Origin: Roseovarius sp. ZX-A-9
GTDB taxonomy: Bacteria > Pseudomonadota > Alphaproteobacteria > Rhodobacterales > Rhodobacteraceae
Length of the DNA: 64,000 bases
Reading direction: 5' to 3'
Assembly: GCF_028369135.1 (NCBI RefSeq)
Contig: NZ_JAPWHW010000014.1
Coordinates: forward strand, 1-64,000
Within the stretch, counting starts at the first letter, position 1. Each line of letters starts with the position of its first letter. The position numbers and the translations under genes were made by a program. Under the pieces are notes generated by a model. The model made no database searches. It saw only the letters and a list, made by a program, of their open reading frames with translations, and was not told the DNA's origin. Shown here one piece after another: positions 47,910-56,513 of the stretch.

Positions 47910-48688
47910 ATGAACAAACCGGTCATTATCACCTGTGCGCCAACGGGCGGCATTCACACGCCGCCCCTGTCCAAGCACCTGCCGATCACCCCTACCGAGA
48001 TCGCGCAAACCAGCATCGAGGCCGCCGAGGTCGGTGCGTCGATGAACATGGGCAGCATGAATTTCGGCATTTTCCTGATGAAGGACAAATACACCGAGTG
48101 AAATCACGCCTGGGAGCCGGGATTTCTGGACATGACCCGCGATTTCATCTTTCGCAACACGTTCGCCGATATCGGTTACGCGATGAAAACCTTGGGCGAA
48201 GGCCACGGCACAAAATTCGAGTTCGAGATTTACGATCAGGGCCATCTCTACAATCTGGCTTGGTGGATCGATCAGGGCTGGATCAAGCCGCCGTTCTTTC
48301 TGCAGGTGGTGTTCGGCATTCTGGGCGGTGTCGGAGCGGCCCTCGACAACCTGATGCATATGCACACGATCGCTCAGAAGCTCTTTGGCGACAGCTACGA
48401 GTGGTCGGTTCTGGCCGCCGGACGACACCGATGGCGTTCACGACGCAAAGCGCGCTATTGGGTGGCAATCTGCGGGTCGGCATGGAGGACAGTCTCCATA
48501 TCGGGCCGGGGCAGAAAGCGACGTCGAGCGCGCAACAGGTCATCAGGATCCGCCAGACCGTAGAAAACCTCGGCCTCACCGTCGCCACGCCAGAGCAGGC
48601 CCGCGCGCGGCTGGGCCTCAAGGGCGGCGATCAGGTCGAATTTTGGGGAAAGGCCATGCAGATGCAGGTTCAGAAGGCGAACAGATGA
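47910..48688 (+). pseudogene. Broken beta-keto acid cleavage enzyme (BKACE/DUF849)
   Basis: Family members of about 300 residues cleave beta-keto acids with acetyl-CoA, including 3-dehydrocarnitine. The start MNKPVIITCAPTGGIHTPPLSKHLPITPTEIA and later parts (TRDFIFRNTFADIGYAMKTLG, FEIYDQGHLYNLAWWIDQG, GNLRVGMEDSLHIGPGQKA) are plainly this family. There are three lesions. (1) The sequence jumps from EAAEVGAS to MNMGSMNFG, losing about 70 residues in frame, including the zinc-binding HLHARDP region. (2) A TGA at about 48099-48101 interrupts the frame where the family has Trp. (3) One base is missing near 48435, and the rest (from AFTTQSALLGG) is in another frame. The last codon overlaps the next SDR start. 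Not functional as written. Confidence 0.88.
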
Positions 48689-49431
48689 CAGGCAAAGTTG
48701 CAATTGTTACCGGCGGCGGGCGCGGGATCGGCCGCGCAGTTGTCACCCGCCTTGTCGCGGATGGTTACAAGGTGGTCACCTGCGGGCGAAGCACACGCCC
48801 CGATGACCTCGGATATCAAGTGGACTGGGTGCTGGGTAACGTCGCCAAAGCGGATGACGCGGCGCGGATCGTGGAGGTCGCCGCCGCGCTCGGCCCGGTT
48901 GCGCTGCTGGTGAACAATGCCGGCGTTCAGGTCGAGAAGACCACCCGCGACAGCACCGATGCCGATTGGGATCTGGTGATCGGCGCCAATTGCCGGGGTG
49001 TTTTCAACATGTGCCGCGCCGTGTTGCCGGGGATGGAGACGCAGGGCGGTGCTATCGTCAATATCGGCTCGATCTCGGGCCATGTCGCGGACCCGTCGAT
49101 GGCGCTCTATAATGCGTCCAAGGCGTTCGTGCACGGGCTGACACGTTCGATCGCGGTCGATCACGGACCCAATGTGCGCTGCAACGCGGTCTGTCCGGGC
49201 TGGATCATGACCGAGATGGCCGAAGACGCCTTTGCCCTTGCAAGCGATCCGCAGGCGGCGATGAAGGATGCGCTGGCCCGCCACCCGGTGGGCCGGATGG
49301 GCACGCCCGAGGATATCGCCAATATCGTTGCCTGGCTTGGCTCGGATCAGGCCAGCTATGTCAGCGGCGTGACCTTTACCGTGGATGGCGGCATGACCGC
49401 CGCCTCGCCTCTCAATCCGGGGTTATTCTGA
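48685..49431 (+). CDS. Short-chain dehydrogenase/reductase 2
   Basis: A 248-residue classical SDR with TGGGRGIGRA, NNAGVQVEK, the catalytic Ser in NIGSISGHV, Tyr-x3-Lys in YNASKAFV and CPGWIMTEM. It resembles SDR 1 in the segment G-I/V-E/Q-V/I-EK (GIEIEKT and GVQVEKT), suggesting the two arose from one ancestor or act on related substrates. Its ATG overlaps the TGA of the BKACE remnant, so translation may still be coupled to that damaged message. Its own stop overlaps the next ATG. Confidence 0.88.
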   Translation: MTGKVAIVTGGGRGIGRAVVTRLVADGYKVVTCGRSTRPDDLGYQVDWVLGNVAKADDAARIVEVAAALGPVALLVNNAGVQVEKTTRDSTDADWDLVIGANCRGVFNMCRAVLPGMETQGGAIVNIGSISGHVADPSMALYNASKAFVHGLTRSIAVDHGPNVRCNAVCPGWIMTEMAEDAFALASDPQAAMKDALARHPVGRMGTPEDIANIVAWLGSDQASYVSGVTFTVDGGMTAASPLNPGLF

Positions 49432-50360
49432 TGGAATTCGAACATGTCGCCGCATTGGGGGCTGGCGTGATCGGCGCCAGCTGGACCGCGCTTTTCCTTG
49501 CATCGGGACGGTCGGTCGCGGTCTACGACCCGTTACCGCAAGCCCCGGACACGGTGCGGCGCTACATCGACACGGCCTGGCCGACGCTGACCGAACTGGG
49601 CCTGACCGAGCACGGCAGCCCCGATGCTGTCAGCTTTCACCAGAATCCAAGCGACGCGATCGAGGGTGCGGCGTTCATCCAGGAAAGCGTGCCGGAGCGG
49701 CTGGAGATCAAGCACGCGCTTTTTGCCGAGATCGAACCGCGCATGGCAAAAGGAGCGATCATCGCCAGCTCGGCCTCAGGCCTGACCCTTGGCCAGATGC
49801 AGCCGGGCTTTGCTGATCCGTCGCGCCTGGTGTTGGGGCATCCGTTCAATCCGCCGCATCTGGTCCCGCTGGTCGAAGTGATGGGCAACGCCGCCACCGC
49901 GCCCGGTGTCGCGGATGCCGCCGCTCGGTTCTACGAGGCCGTGGGCAAGGTCACGATCCGGGTATACCGCGAAATGCCCGGCCACGTCGCCAACCGGCTA
50001 CAGGCCGCCGTCTGGCGCGAGGCGATCCATCTGGTGCAGTCCGGTGTCGCGTCTGTGGGGGATGTGGACAAGGCGATAACCGCCGGTCCGGGCCTGCGTT
50101 GGGCAGCGATGGGGCCGACAACGCTTTTCAGTCTTGGTGCGGGTCCTGGGGGGATGCAGGCCTTCTGCGATCATTTCCGGGACACGTTCAACGGCTGGTG
50201 GGACGATCTGGGCAAACCCTATCTCGATGATGAAACCATCGCGATGATCGTCGATGGGGCGGAAGAGGCTGCCCGAGGGGCCAGCCACGCTGACCTGTCG
50301 GCGCAGCGCGATGCGATGATCACCGCGCTGCAAAAGGCGTTGTGCCCGTTGCGCGATTAA
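49431..50360 (+). CDS. 3-hydroxyacyl-CoA-dehydrogenase-family protein, carnitine-dehydrogenase-like
   Basis: A 309-residue NAD-dependent enzyme of the LcdH/lambda-crystallin type. The NAD motif is GAGVIG at residues 10-15. FIQESVPERLEIKHALF, the S-SGL segment (SSASGLTLGQ), LGHPFNPPHLVPLVEVMGN and the C-terminal VANRLQAAVWREAIHLVQSGVASVGDVD match the L-carnitine dehydrogenases. The length fits the short form without a thioesterase. L-carnitine dehydrogenase makes 3-dehydrocarnitine, the BKACE substrate, so the pair was once logical. Other 3-hydroxy acids are possible substrates. The start overlaps the SDR 2 stop. Confidence 0.85.
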   Translation: MEFEHVAALGAGVIGASWTALFLASGRSVAVYDPLPQAPDTVRRYIDTAWPTLTELGLTEHGSPDAVSFHQNPSDAIEGAAFIQESVPERLEIKHALFAEIEPRMAKGAIIASSASGLTLGQMQPGFADPSRLVLGHPFNPPHLVPLVEVMGNAATAPGVADAAARFYEAVGKVTIRVYREMPGHVANRLQAAVWREAIHLVQSGVASVGDVDKAITAGPGLRWAAMGPTTLFSLGAGPGGMQAFCDHFRDTFNGWWDDLGKPYLDDETIAMIVDGAEEAARGASHADLSAQRDAMITALQKALCPLRD

Positions 50361-50409
50361 GACCGCGCAACGCAACACCTGGAGTTTTCGGCTCCCCTCG
50401 GGATTGGGG

Positions 50410-51216
50410 TCAGTCAGCGGCCTGCGCGTTGAATGTGAAGAGCTGTTCACCGGCGACGCGATAGCCGTCGATCAAGGTCGCCGCACGCGGCGAGGTCAGC
50501 CACTCTTCCAGCTCGACGGCCAGTTCCGCTTTGACATGGGGGTGCTTTGCGGGGTTCACCGGCAGATAGGCGTATTGATTGAAGAGCACCGGATCGCCGG
50601 CAAACAGCAATGCCAGATCGCCCTTGTTGCCAAAATTCAACCAGCTGGCCCGATCCGCCAGAATATAGGCATTCATGCCCGATGCCGTGTTCAGCGCCGC
50701 GCCCATGCCCGCACCGACTGCGCGATACCACTGCCCTTCGGGTGTGACACCGGCGGCAGCCCAGAGGCTCAGTTCCTTTTTATGCGTGCCGCTGTCGTCG
50801 CCGCGGCTGACAAACGGCGCCTTGGCTGCTGCAATCGCGCCCAGTGCCGTGGTGGCCTTGTCAGCATCGGCCGTTCCTGCAGGGTCCGCCGATGGGCCGA
50901 CGATGACGAAATCATTATACATGATCTCGCGCCGGTGGGTGGCATTGCCTTCGGCAACAAACGCCTCTTCGGCGGCTTTGGCGTGGACCAGGATGGCATC
51001 CACATCGCCCGCAGCGCCAAGGCGCAGCGCCTGGCCGGTGCCAACCACCAGCAATTGCACGTCGATACCGGTATCATCCTTGATCGCGGGCAGCAGCACA
51101 TCGGCCAGGCCCGAATTATGGAACGAAGTGGTCACGGCCATCTTCAGGTCTTCGGCACGCGCCGCAGGCGTGATCAGCAATGCGGCGAGGGCCGCGGATA
51201 TCAGGTGTTTGAACAT
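50410..51216 (-). CDS. tupA: Tungstate-type ABC transporter substrate-binding protein
   Basis: A 268-residue periplasmic oxyanion receptor. The signal peptide is MFKHLISAALAALLITPAARA. TupA hallmarks are VTTSFHNSGLADVLLP, VGTGQALRLGAAGDVDAILVHA, MYNDFVIVGPSADPAG and the anion-binding RGDDSGTHKKE. These favour TupA over molybdate ModA. TupA usually binds tungstate best, but molybdate is possible. AAGGAG lies eight bases before the ATG. It is last in the order tupB-tupC-tupA. Confidence 0.9.
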   Translation of the reverse strand: MFKHLISAALAALLITPAARAEDLKMAVTTSFHNSGLADVLLPAIKDDTGIDVQLLVVGTGQALRLGAAGDVDAILVHAKAAEEAFVAEGNATHRREIMYNDFVIVGPSADPAGTADADKATTALGAIAAAKAPFVSRGDDSGTHKKELSLWAAAGVTPEGQWYRAVGAGMGAALNTASGMNAYILADRASWLNFGNKGDLALLFAGDPVLFNQYAYLPVNPAKHPHVKAELAVELEEWLTSPRAATLIDGYRVAGEQLFTFNAQAAD

Positions 51217-51228
51217 TAAAAGTCTCCT

Positions 51229-51945
51229 TTATTCTACAATATCGCCCGCGAGAAAGGCGCGTGCTTGCGCCGTTCGGGGGCCGTCGAAAAACGCAGGTGC
51301 CGTGCCGGTCTCGTGCACTTTGCTGCGCAATAGAAAGATGACATCGTTGGCCAGACGCCGGGCCTGCCCCATGTCATGTGTCGCAAGGATCAGCCGGGTG
51401 CCCTCATCAGAGGCAGTCTGTAACAGCGCCTCGATCTCGCGCGTGGCGCTGCCATCCAGAGAGGCGCAAGGCTCGTCCAGAAAAAGTGCATCAGGCCGAG
51501 TGATCAGGGCACGCGCAAGCGCCAGTTTTTGCTTTTCCCCACGTGACAGCACCGTCGCGGAACGGTCAGTCGCCTCCCCCAGGCCGATGCGCGTGCACCA
51601 CTCGCGCCCTAGCGCCAGCGCTTCCTCGCGTGGCCTACCGACGATGCGCAGCGGGTAAATCACGTTCTCCAGCACCGAACGGCGCAGCACGACAGGCGTC
51701 TGGAACACGAAGGCCAGCCGACGCTGCGCCTCGCGCGCGTCGCAGGCCCAATTCACCGACCCACCGCTGAGGCGTGACAGGCCATAGAGCATTTGCAGAA
51801 GCGATGATTTGCCCGCGCCATTGGGGCCGATCACGACCGTGACACCCTGCCCGCTCAGCGTCAGATCCACCGGCCCGATCAACACATTGCCGCGCCTGCG
51901 CACCATCGCGCCCTGCGTCGTGAGGGGAAACAATGACACTACCAT
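51229..51945 (-). CDS. tupC: Tungstate-type ABC transporter ATPase
   Basis: A 238-residue ATP-binding subunit with Walker A GPNGAGKSS, signature LSRGEKQKLALARAL (R in place of the usual second G, as in related Tup/Wtp ATPases), Walker B ALFLDEPCASLD and switch His LATHDMGQA. The ATG overlaps the end of tupB by seven bases. It powers the TupB permease and lies 12 bp from tupA. Confidence 0.9.
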   Translation of the reverse strand: MVVSLFPLTTQGAMVRRRGNVLIGPVDLTLSGQGVTVVIGPNGAGKSSLLQMLYGLSRLSGGSVNWACDAREAQRRLAFVFQTPVVLRRSVLENVIYPLRIVGRPREEALALGREWCTRIGLGEATDRSATVLSRGEKQKLALARALITRPDALFLDEPCASLDGSATREIEALLQTASDEGTRLILATHDMGQARRLANDVIFLLRSKVHETGTAPAFFDGPRTAQARAFLAGDIVE

Positions 51946-52643
51946 CTGCGACCCCTTTCCGTCTGGCTGAGCCAGTGGATCGCCAGATTCACCATGATCG
52001 CCAGTGCGATCAGCACAAAGCCGAGGCCGAGCGCCAGGGCAAAGTCCCCCTTGCCCGTCTCAAGCGCAATGGCCGTGGTCATGACCCGCGTCACATGATC
52101 GATATTTCCACCGACGATCATGATCGCGCCAACTTCGCCGATGCCGCGACCGAAACCCGCCAGCGCGGCGGTCAGCAATGCCCGGCGCCCGTCCCAGAGC
52201 AGTGTCATGATGCGTTGCCGCTGGGTCGTGTTCATCGACAACAGAAGATCGTGATACTCGGCCCACAGATCGCGCAGCGACTGATGCCCGACGGACGCAA
52301 TCAGCGGCACGATGATGATTACCTGCGCAATGATCATCGCTGTCGGGGTAAAGAGCAGTCCCAGCACGCCCAGCGGCCCGCTGCGCGACAAGATCACATA
52401 AACCACCAGGCCCACCACCACCGGCGGCAGGCCCATCAGCGCATTCAACACCGCAATCGTGGCGCGCCGTAGCCGAAAGCGGCGCACGGCCAGCAATGCG
52501 GCCAGCGGCAGCGCGATGAGCGAGGCCACAATCAATGCGACCCCCGTTACCTGAAGCGACCGCAATGCGATTTCCAGCAGGTCCGGGTCGAAGGAGATAA
52601 GCAAACGGCCTGCCGCTAGCAGACCGTCCCAAAGCTCTAACAT
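51939..52643 (-). CDS. tupB: Tungstate-type ABC transporter permease
   Basis: A 234-residue inner-membrane permease with five to six helices. The Mod/Tup-type coupling segment includes RIMTLLWDGRRALLTAALAGFGRGIGEVGAIMIVGGNIDHVTRVMTTAIALETGKG. GLPPVVVGLVVYVIL is also typical. First gene of the operon. A 36-bp dyad lies 24 bp before its ATG. Confidence 0.9.
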   Translation of the reverse strand: MLELWDGLLAAGRLLISFDPDLLEIALRSLQVTGVALIVASLIALPLAALLAVRRFRLRRATIAVLNALMGLPPVVVGLVVYVILSRSGPLGVLGLLFTPTAMIIAQVIIIVPLIASVGHQSLRDLWAEYHDLLLSMNTTQRQRIMTLLWDGRRALLTAALAGFGRGIGEVGAIMIVGGNIDHVTRVMTTAIALETGKGDFALALGLGFVLIALAIMVNLAIHWLSQTERGRRW

Positions 52644-52666
52644 TTCACCAACTCTTCGGCTAATTA

Positions 52667-52702
52667 GTATTCATCGGTACACAGTGCACCAATCATGAAT
52701 AC
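52667..52702. promoter_or_regulatory. Large dyad upstream of tupB
   Basis: Perfect outer arms GTATTCAT (52667-52674) and ATGAATAC (52695-52702), with an inner near-palindrome GGT-a-CAC-a-GTG-c-ACC (52676-52690). It has no T run, so it is more likely an operator than a terminator. Its place suits a metal-oxyanion regulator of tupBCA. No ModE-type gene is in the window, and it does not match the ModE consensus I know. Confidence 0.5.
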
Positions 52703-52754
52703 CGGCGACTGCAAAGACGTCAATGGCGCACGCATTCCCGACAGCGCGCATATT

Positions 52755-53402
52755 TCAATTGGTGACCAGCGAATATTGCGTGCCGTTCCCCTTGTTGACC
52801 ACCTGGATGGTAAAATTCTCGGTCGTCGAAGGCTTCCATCCGCAATAGGCGATATTGGTGATGTCGGTGTCCGAGCAGACCAGCCGCCCTGCCCCGTCAT
52901 AGACATAAAGAACCAGATTGGCCTGCCCGTGACCTTCGACATAGATCTCGGCATAGGCGCCACCCTCGAATGATACATGTGGGTATTTGTGATCTTTCGC
53001 GGCAGCAATCGCAGTGCTGGAATAGACCGGCCCGCCGGGTACGCCTTTCACATCGGTAAAGCGCACCTCATTTACCAGCTTTTCCATCACCGGGTCGCCT
53101 TCGGCCAACACGGCAGCGACGTTCAGCATCGCCTCGGCGCTGAGCGGATCGGCATCGTCGGCAGTACCACCTTCGGGGGCCAGCGCGCGGTAGGCGAGCG
53201 GCACCGACTTGCGCAACTTGGCCGCCGCGATCACCATCATCGGATCCTGATCGGCCAGACCGGCCTTGTAGACCACGCGCGACGTTTCGAGCCGTTTGAT
53301 CGGAGTGATGGCCCCCGTATCGCCCGCGGCAGCCGGTGTCGCAAGGCCAAGGCACAAGGCAAGCGCGAGGGGCGTCAAAACTCTCGGAAACAGCGGTATC
53401 AT
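52755..53402 (-). CDS. Exported protein of unknown function
   Basis: A 215-residue periplasmic protein with a signal peptide (FPRVLTPLALALCLGLATPAAA). The first half is alpha-helical with an Ala/Leu-rich core (MMVIAAAKLRKSVPLAYRAL, AEAMLNVAAVLAEGDPVMEKLV). The second half is beta-rich (NLVLYVYDGAGRLVCSDTDITNIAYCGWKPSTTENFTIQVVNKG) and resembles a small carbohydrate- or prepeptidase-like sandwich, with two cysteines that may bond. I do not recognise the family. The start at 53402 is chosen because GAGGA is six bases away; ATG 53408 is adjacent to it. Confidence 0.7.
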   Translation of the reverse strand: MIPLFPRVLTPLALALCLGLATPAAAGDTGAITPIKRLETSRVVYKAGLADQDPMMVIAAAKLRKSVPLAYRALAPEGGTADDADPLSAEAMLNVAAVLAEGDPVMEKLVNEVRFTDVKGVPGGPVYSSTAIAAAKDHKYPHVSFEGGAYAEIYVEGHGQANLVLYVYDGAGRLVCSDTDITNIAYCGWKPSTTENFTIQVVNKGNGTQYSLVTN

Positions 53403-53595
53403 TCGCATTCCTCTTCAGATCTCGGTGCCAGAACATTGCCCCGTCAGGATCATACCGGCGCAGCGCGAGATGATACAAGCGCCTGTTTTCCTTACCTTGC
53501 ATGTTGATGGACTGCCCGTGGCACATTGCAAAAGCGCTTTGCGCCGCGCACGCTCTGCTTTAGCAATGGCGCTACACGCAGCGGGAGATCATGCG

Positions 53596-55047
53596 ATGCA
53601 GGTAGCGGTAAAGGGCATGATAACGGCAGCGGTGGCGATGCTGATCGGCTGTTCCGCGACGAATGCACCGATCAACAGCAGCCTGTCCAGCAGCGACAGC
53701 CAGATCGAAACCGGATTTGATGCGCATTATTCCGAGATCGACGATGGCATCTATATCGGGCTTGCCTTTTCGGGGGGCGGCACGCGCGCTTCGGCCTTTG
53801 GCTACGGCATGCTGCAAGAACTACGCGCCACCGCACATGAACACAGCGGCCGCGACGGTCTATTGAAACATGTCAGCCTTGTCTCAGGCGTTTCCGGCGG
53901 TTCGGTCACGGCGGCCTATTACGGGCTTTACGGGGCAAAGGGGCTCGATAGCTTTCGCGATCGCTACCTGATCCAGAATGCCGAAAAGTACATGTCCAAT
54001 TCGCCCTATAACCCATTCACGATCGCACGCGGGTTGGCGGGCGGTGCGAACGGACGCAATACCTTTGCCCGGTTCCTCGACGAGAGCATTTTCAAGAATG
54101 CGACATTTGCTGATCTGGCGCAACGCGGCCACGCGATCACCTGGATCAATGCCGCTGATGTGGCAAACAATACGCCGTTCCTCTTTTCGTCGGAAACATT
54201 CGATGCGCTCTGTTCTGACCTGGGCAAACTGCCAGTGTCAGAGGCCGTCGCCGCCTCTGCTGCCTTTCCGTTGGTCTTTTCGCCCATCGTGCTGGAGGCC
54301 CATACCGAGGCCTGCGACTATTCCGAGCCGGATTGGCTGACCTCGGCACGCTTCAACCCCGAGGCCACATCGGCAATGCGCGCCTATGGTCAGACGTTGG
54401 AAAGCTACCGTGACCCCGAAAAGGTCAAGTATGTGAAACTGCTGGATGGCGGGATCACCGACAATTTCGGCACCACCGGCCTGACGATGGCACGCGCTAA
54501 ATCGCAGACACCCTTTGGCCCGCTTTCCGCCCAAGAGGCAGTCAAACTGCGCCGCATGTTGTTTCTGGTGGCCAATGCGGGCGTGCAGTCGGATTACAAA
54601 TGGACCAAGCAGCAAAGAGGGCCCGGTGGTCTGCAACTTGCAATGTCGATTGCAAACTCCTCGATGTCCTCGGCCACCCGCACCGGCTACGATCTGATGC
54701 GCGTCACCCTTGATGATTGGGTCAAGGACATGATCGAATACCGTTGCAGCCTCAGCCGTAGTGAGGTCCGCCGCCTGCGCGGATCGCTGGAGGGCTGGGA
54801 TTGCAGTGATGTGAAGCTTTTCGTCGGGCAGATTTCCTTTCAGGACGCCGCCGATGAAGAACGGACCAAGCTGAACGCGATTCCGACCCGGCTGAAGCTT
54901 AAAGCTGAAGAGGTCGATCTGGTCATTGCCGCCGCCCGCGAGGCGACGCGCGGCAATTCCGAACTGAACGGTTTCCTGCGCAGTATTGATGGGACCACGG
55001 CAAAATCCATTGCCACATCGGGGGCGCGGCGGATCACCCCGCAATAG
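53596..55047 (+). CDS. Patatin-like phospholipase lipoprotein
   Basis: A 483-residue predicted lipoprotein (lipobox AMLIGC, Cys19). The patatin domain has the oxyanion loop FSGGGTRASAFGYG, the nucleophile elbow GVSGGS (Ser100) and the catalytic Asp in LLDGGITDNFG. Such enzymes hydrolyse acyl lipids; this one would sit on the outer or inner membrane facing the periplasm. The C-terminal part (about residues 330-480) is hydrophilic and lacks a known domain. A GGGAG site favours the ATG at 53596; the open frame begins at 53296. Divergent from the exported protein gene. Confidence 0.85.
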   Translation: MQVAVKGMITAAVAMLIGCSATNAPINSSLSSSDSQIETGFDAHYSEIDDGIYIGLAFSGGGTRASAFGYGMLQELRATAHEHSGRDGLLKHVSLVSGVSGGSVTAAYYGLYGAKGLDSFRDRYLIQNAEKYMSNSPYNPFTIARGLAGGANGRNTFARFLDESIFKNATFADLAQRGHAITWINAADVANNTPFLFSSETFDALCSDLGKLPVSEAVAASAAFPLVFSPIVLEAHTEACDYSEPDWLTSARFNPEATSAMRAYGQTLESYRDPEKVKYVKLLDGGITDNFGTTGLTMARAKSQTPFGPLSAQEAVKLRRMLFLVANAGVQSDYKWTKQQRGPGGLQLAMSIANSSMSSATRTGYDLMRVTLDDWVKDMIEYRCSLSRSEVRRLRGSLEGWDCSDVKLFVGQISFQDAADEERTKLNAIPTRLKLKAEEVDLVIAAAREATRGNSELNGFLRSIDGTTAKSIATSGARRITPQ

Positions 55048-55175
55048 GTCGGATTCAGGTGATTTTTTCGCCGAAGAAATCGCGCCCGCCGATTGCAGGT
55101 GCGGCTGGTTTCGGGTTTACTCCGCGCAACGCTTGATTAGGCGCACGATCCCAAAAAGGAGTTAGACAGCACCTC

Positions 55176-56039
55176 ATGCAGTATTTCAAACCGCAGACCG
55201 CCGCAGAGGCGACAGATATCCTCGCCAAGGGCGCGGGCAAGGCCCGCATTCTGGCGGGTGGCACCGATCTGTTGGTGCAACTGAAATCCGGCATGATCGA
55301 GCCGGAATCGATCGTGGATATCAAGCATCTCGACGGGATGCGCGACATCACGCAAGAAGACGGCGGCTACCGCATCGGCGCGGCGGTTCCCGGCATCAAG
55401 CTTGGTCAGCACGCGGGCGTCGTAGCGCTCTGGCCCGGTGTGGTCGAAGCGTGCGAACTGATCGGCTCGACCCAGGTACAGGGGCGCTGCACGATGGTCG
55501 GCAATCTCTGCAACGGATCACCCGCCGCCGATAGCGTGCCCGCAATGGTCGCGGCGAATGCCGTGGTGCGGATCGTGGGGCCGGACGGCACGCGCGACTG
55601 TGCCGTGATCGACATTCCGACCGGCCCGGGCAAGACCTCGCTCAAGCCGGGCGAATTCGTCACCTCCATCTTTTTGCCCGCGCGGCCCCCGCGCGCTTCG
55701 GACGCCTATCTGCGCTTTATCCCGCGCACCGAGATGGATATCGCCGTGGCGTCTGCCGGCGTCAGCCTGGAACTGGCCGAGGATGGCACGATCTCGGCGG
55801 CACGGGTTACGCTGGGCGCGGTCGGCCCCAAGGTCATGCTGGTTGAGGACGCGGCCAACGCCATCGTCGGCACCAAGCTGGAGGATGCGGCGATCGACGC
55901 GCTGATGGCTGCGTGTCGTGCTGCCGCCTCGCCCATCGATGACAAACGCGGCACCGTCGAGTTCCGCACACATGTGGCAGGCGTGCTGGCCAAGCGCGCC
56001 GCCCGCATCGCAATGCAACGCGCCGGAGACAAGACATGA
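55176..56039 (+). CDS. Molybdenum hydroxylase FAD-binding (medium) subunit
   Basis: A 287-residue CoxM/CutM-type flavoprotein subunit. FAD-binding parts are AKGAGKARILAGGTDLLVQLKSG and TMVGNLCNGSPAADSVPAMVAANAVV, followed by the CO-dehydrogenase flavoprotein C-terminal domain (RFIPRTEMDIAVASAGVSLEL). It passes electrons from the 2Fe-2S subunit to an acceptor. First in an operon of four genes. An AAGGAG sits about 14 bases before the ATG, farther than usual, and there is no better in-frame start. The stop overlaps the next gene (ATGA). Confidence 0.9.
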   Translation: MQYFKPQTAAEATDILAKGAGKARILAGGTDLLVQLKSGMIEPESIVDIKHLDGMRDITQEDGGYRIGAAVPGIKLGQHAGVVALWPGVVEACELIGSTQVQGRCTMVGNLCNGSPAADSVPAMVAANAVVRIVGPDGTRDCAVIDIPTGPGKTSLKPGEFVTSIFLPARPPRASDAYLRFIPRTEMDIAVASAGVSLELAEDGTISAARVTLGAVGPKVMLVEDAANAIVGTKLEDAAIDALMAACRAAASPIDDKRGTVEFRTHVAGVLAKRAARIAMQRAGDKT

Positions 56040-56512
56040 AGAACATTCACGTATCCACCACCGTAAACGGCGACAATGTCGAGTTTATCTGCCCGCCGGG
56101 CGAGACGTTGCTTGACGCGCTGCGTGATCGGATCGGCCTGAAAGGTGCCAAGGAAGGCTGCGGTACCGGCGATTGCGGGGCCTGCACCGTCGAAATGAAT
56201 GGCGAGATCGTTTGTTCGTGTCTCGTGCTGGGCGCAGAAGCCGAAGGGGCGGAAATCAAGACTGTCGAAGGCATGGCGAATGGCGATACGCTGCATACGC
56301 TGCAACAGAGCTTTATCGACAATGCCGCACTGCAATGCGGGATCTGCACGCCGGGTATTCTGGTCGCGGCCAAAGCCCTGCTGGAGCGTAACCCGGACCC
56401 GTCCGAGACCGAAATCCGCTATTGGCTGGCAGGCAACCTCTGCCGCTGCACCGGCTATGACAAGATCATCAAGGCCGTGCAGATCGCCGCCGCTGAAATG
56501 AGAGGGGCATGA
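56036..56512 (+). CDS. Molybdenum hydroxylase 2Fe-2S (small) subunit
   Basis: A 158-residue iron-sulfur subunit. The plant-type cluster is GCGTGDCGACTVEMNG with Cys at 42, 47, 50 and 62. The second cluster ligands lie in LQCGICTPGILVAAKALLERNPDPSETEIRYWLAGNLCRCTGYDKI. It passes electrons from the molybdenum centre to FAD. It overlaps the FAD-subunit gene and is one base from the large-subunit gene. Confidence 0.95.
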   Translation: MKNIHVSTTVNGDNVEFICPPGETLLDALRDRIGLKGAKEGCGTGDCGACTVEMNGEIVCSCLVLGAEAEGAEIKTVEGMANGDTLHTLQQSFIDNAALQCGICTPGILVAAKALLERNPDPSETEIRYWLAGNLCRCTGYDKIIKAVQIAAAEMRGA

Positions 56513-56513
56513 C

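Noticed and set aside
48099-48101. In-frame TGA in the BKACE gene as a selenocysteine codon
   Set aside because: The family has Trp there, no selenocysteine loop was seen, and two other lesions already break the gene.
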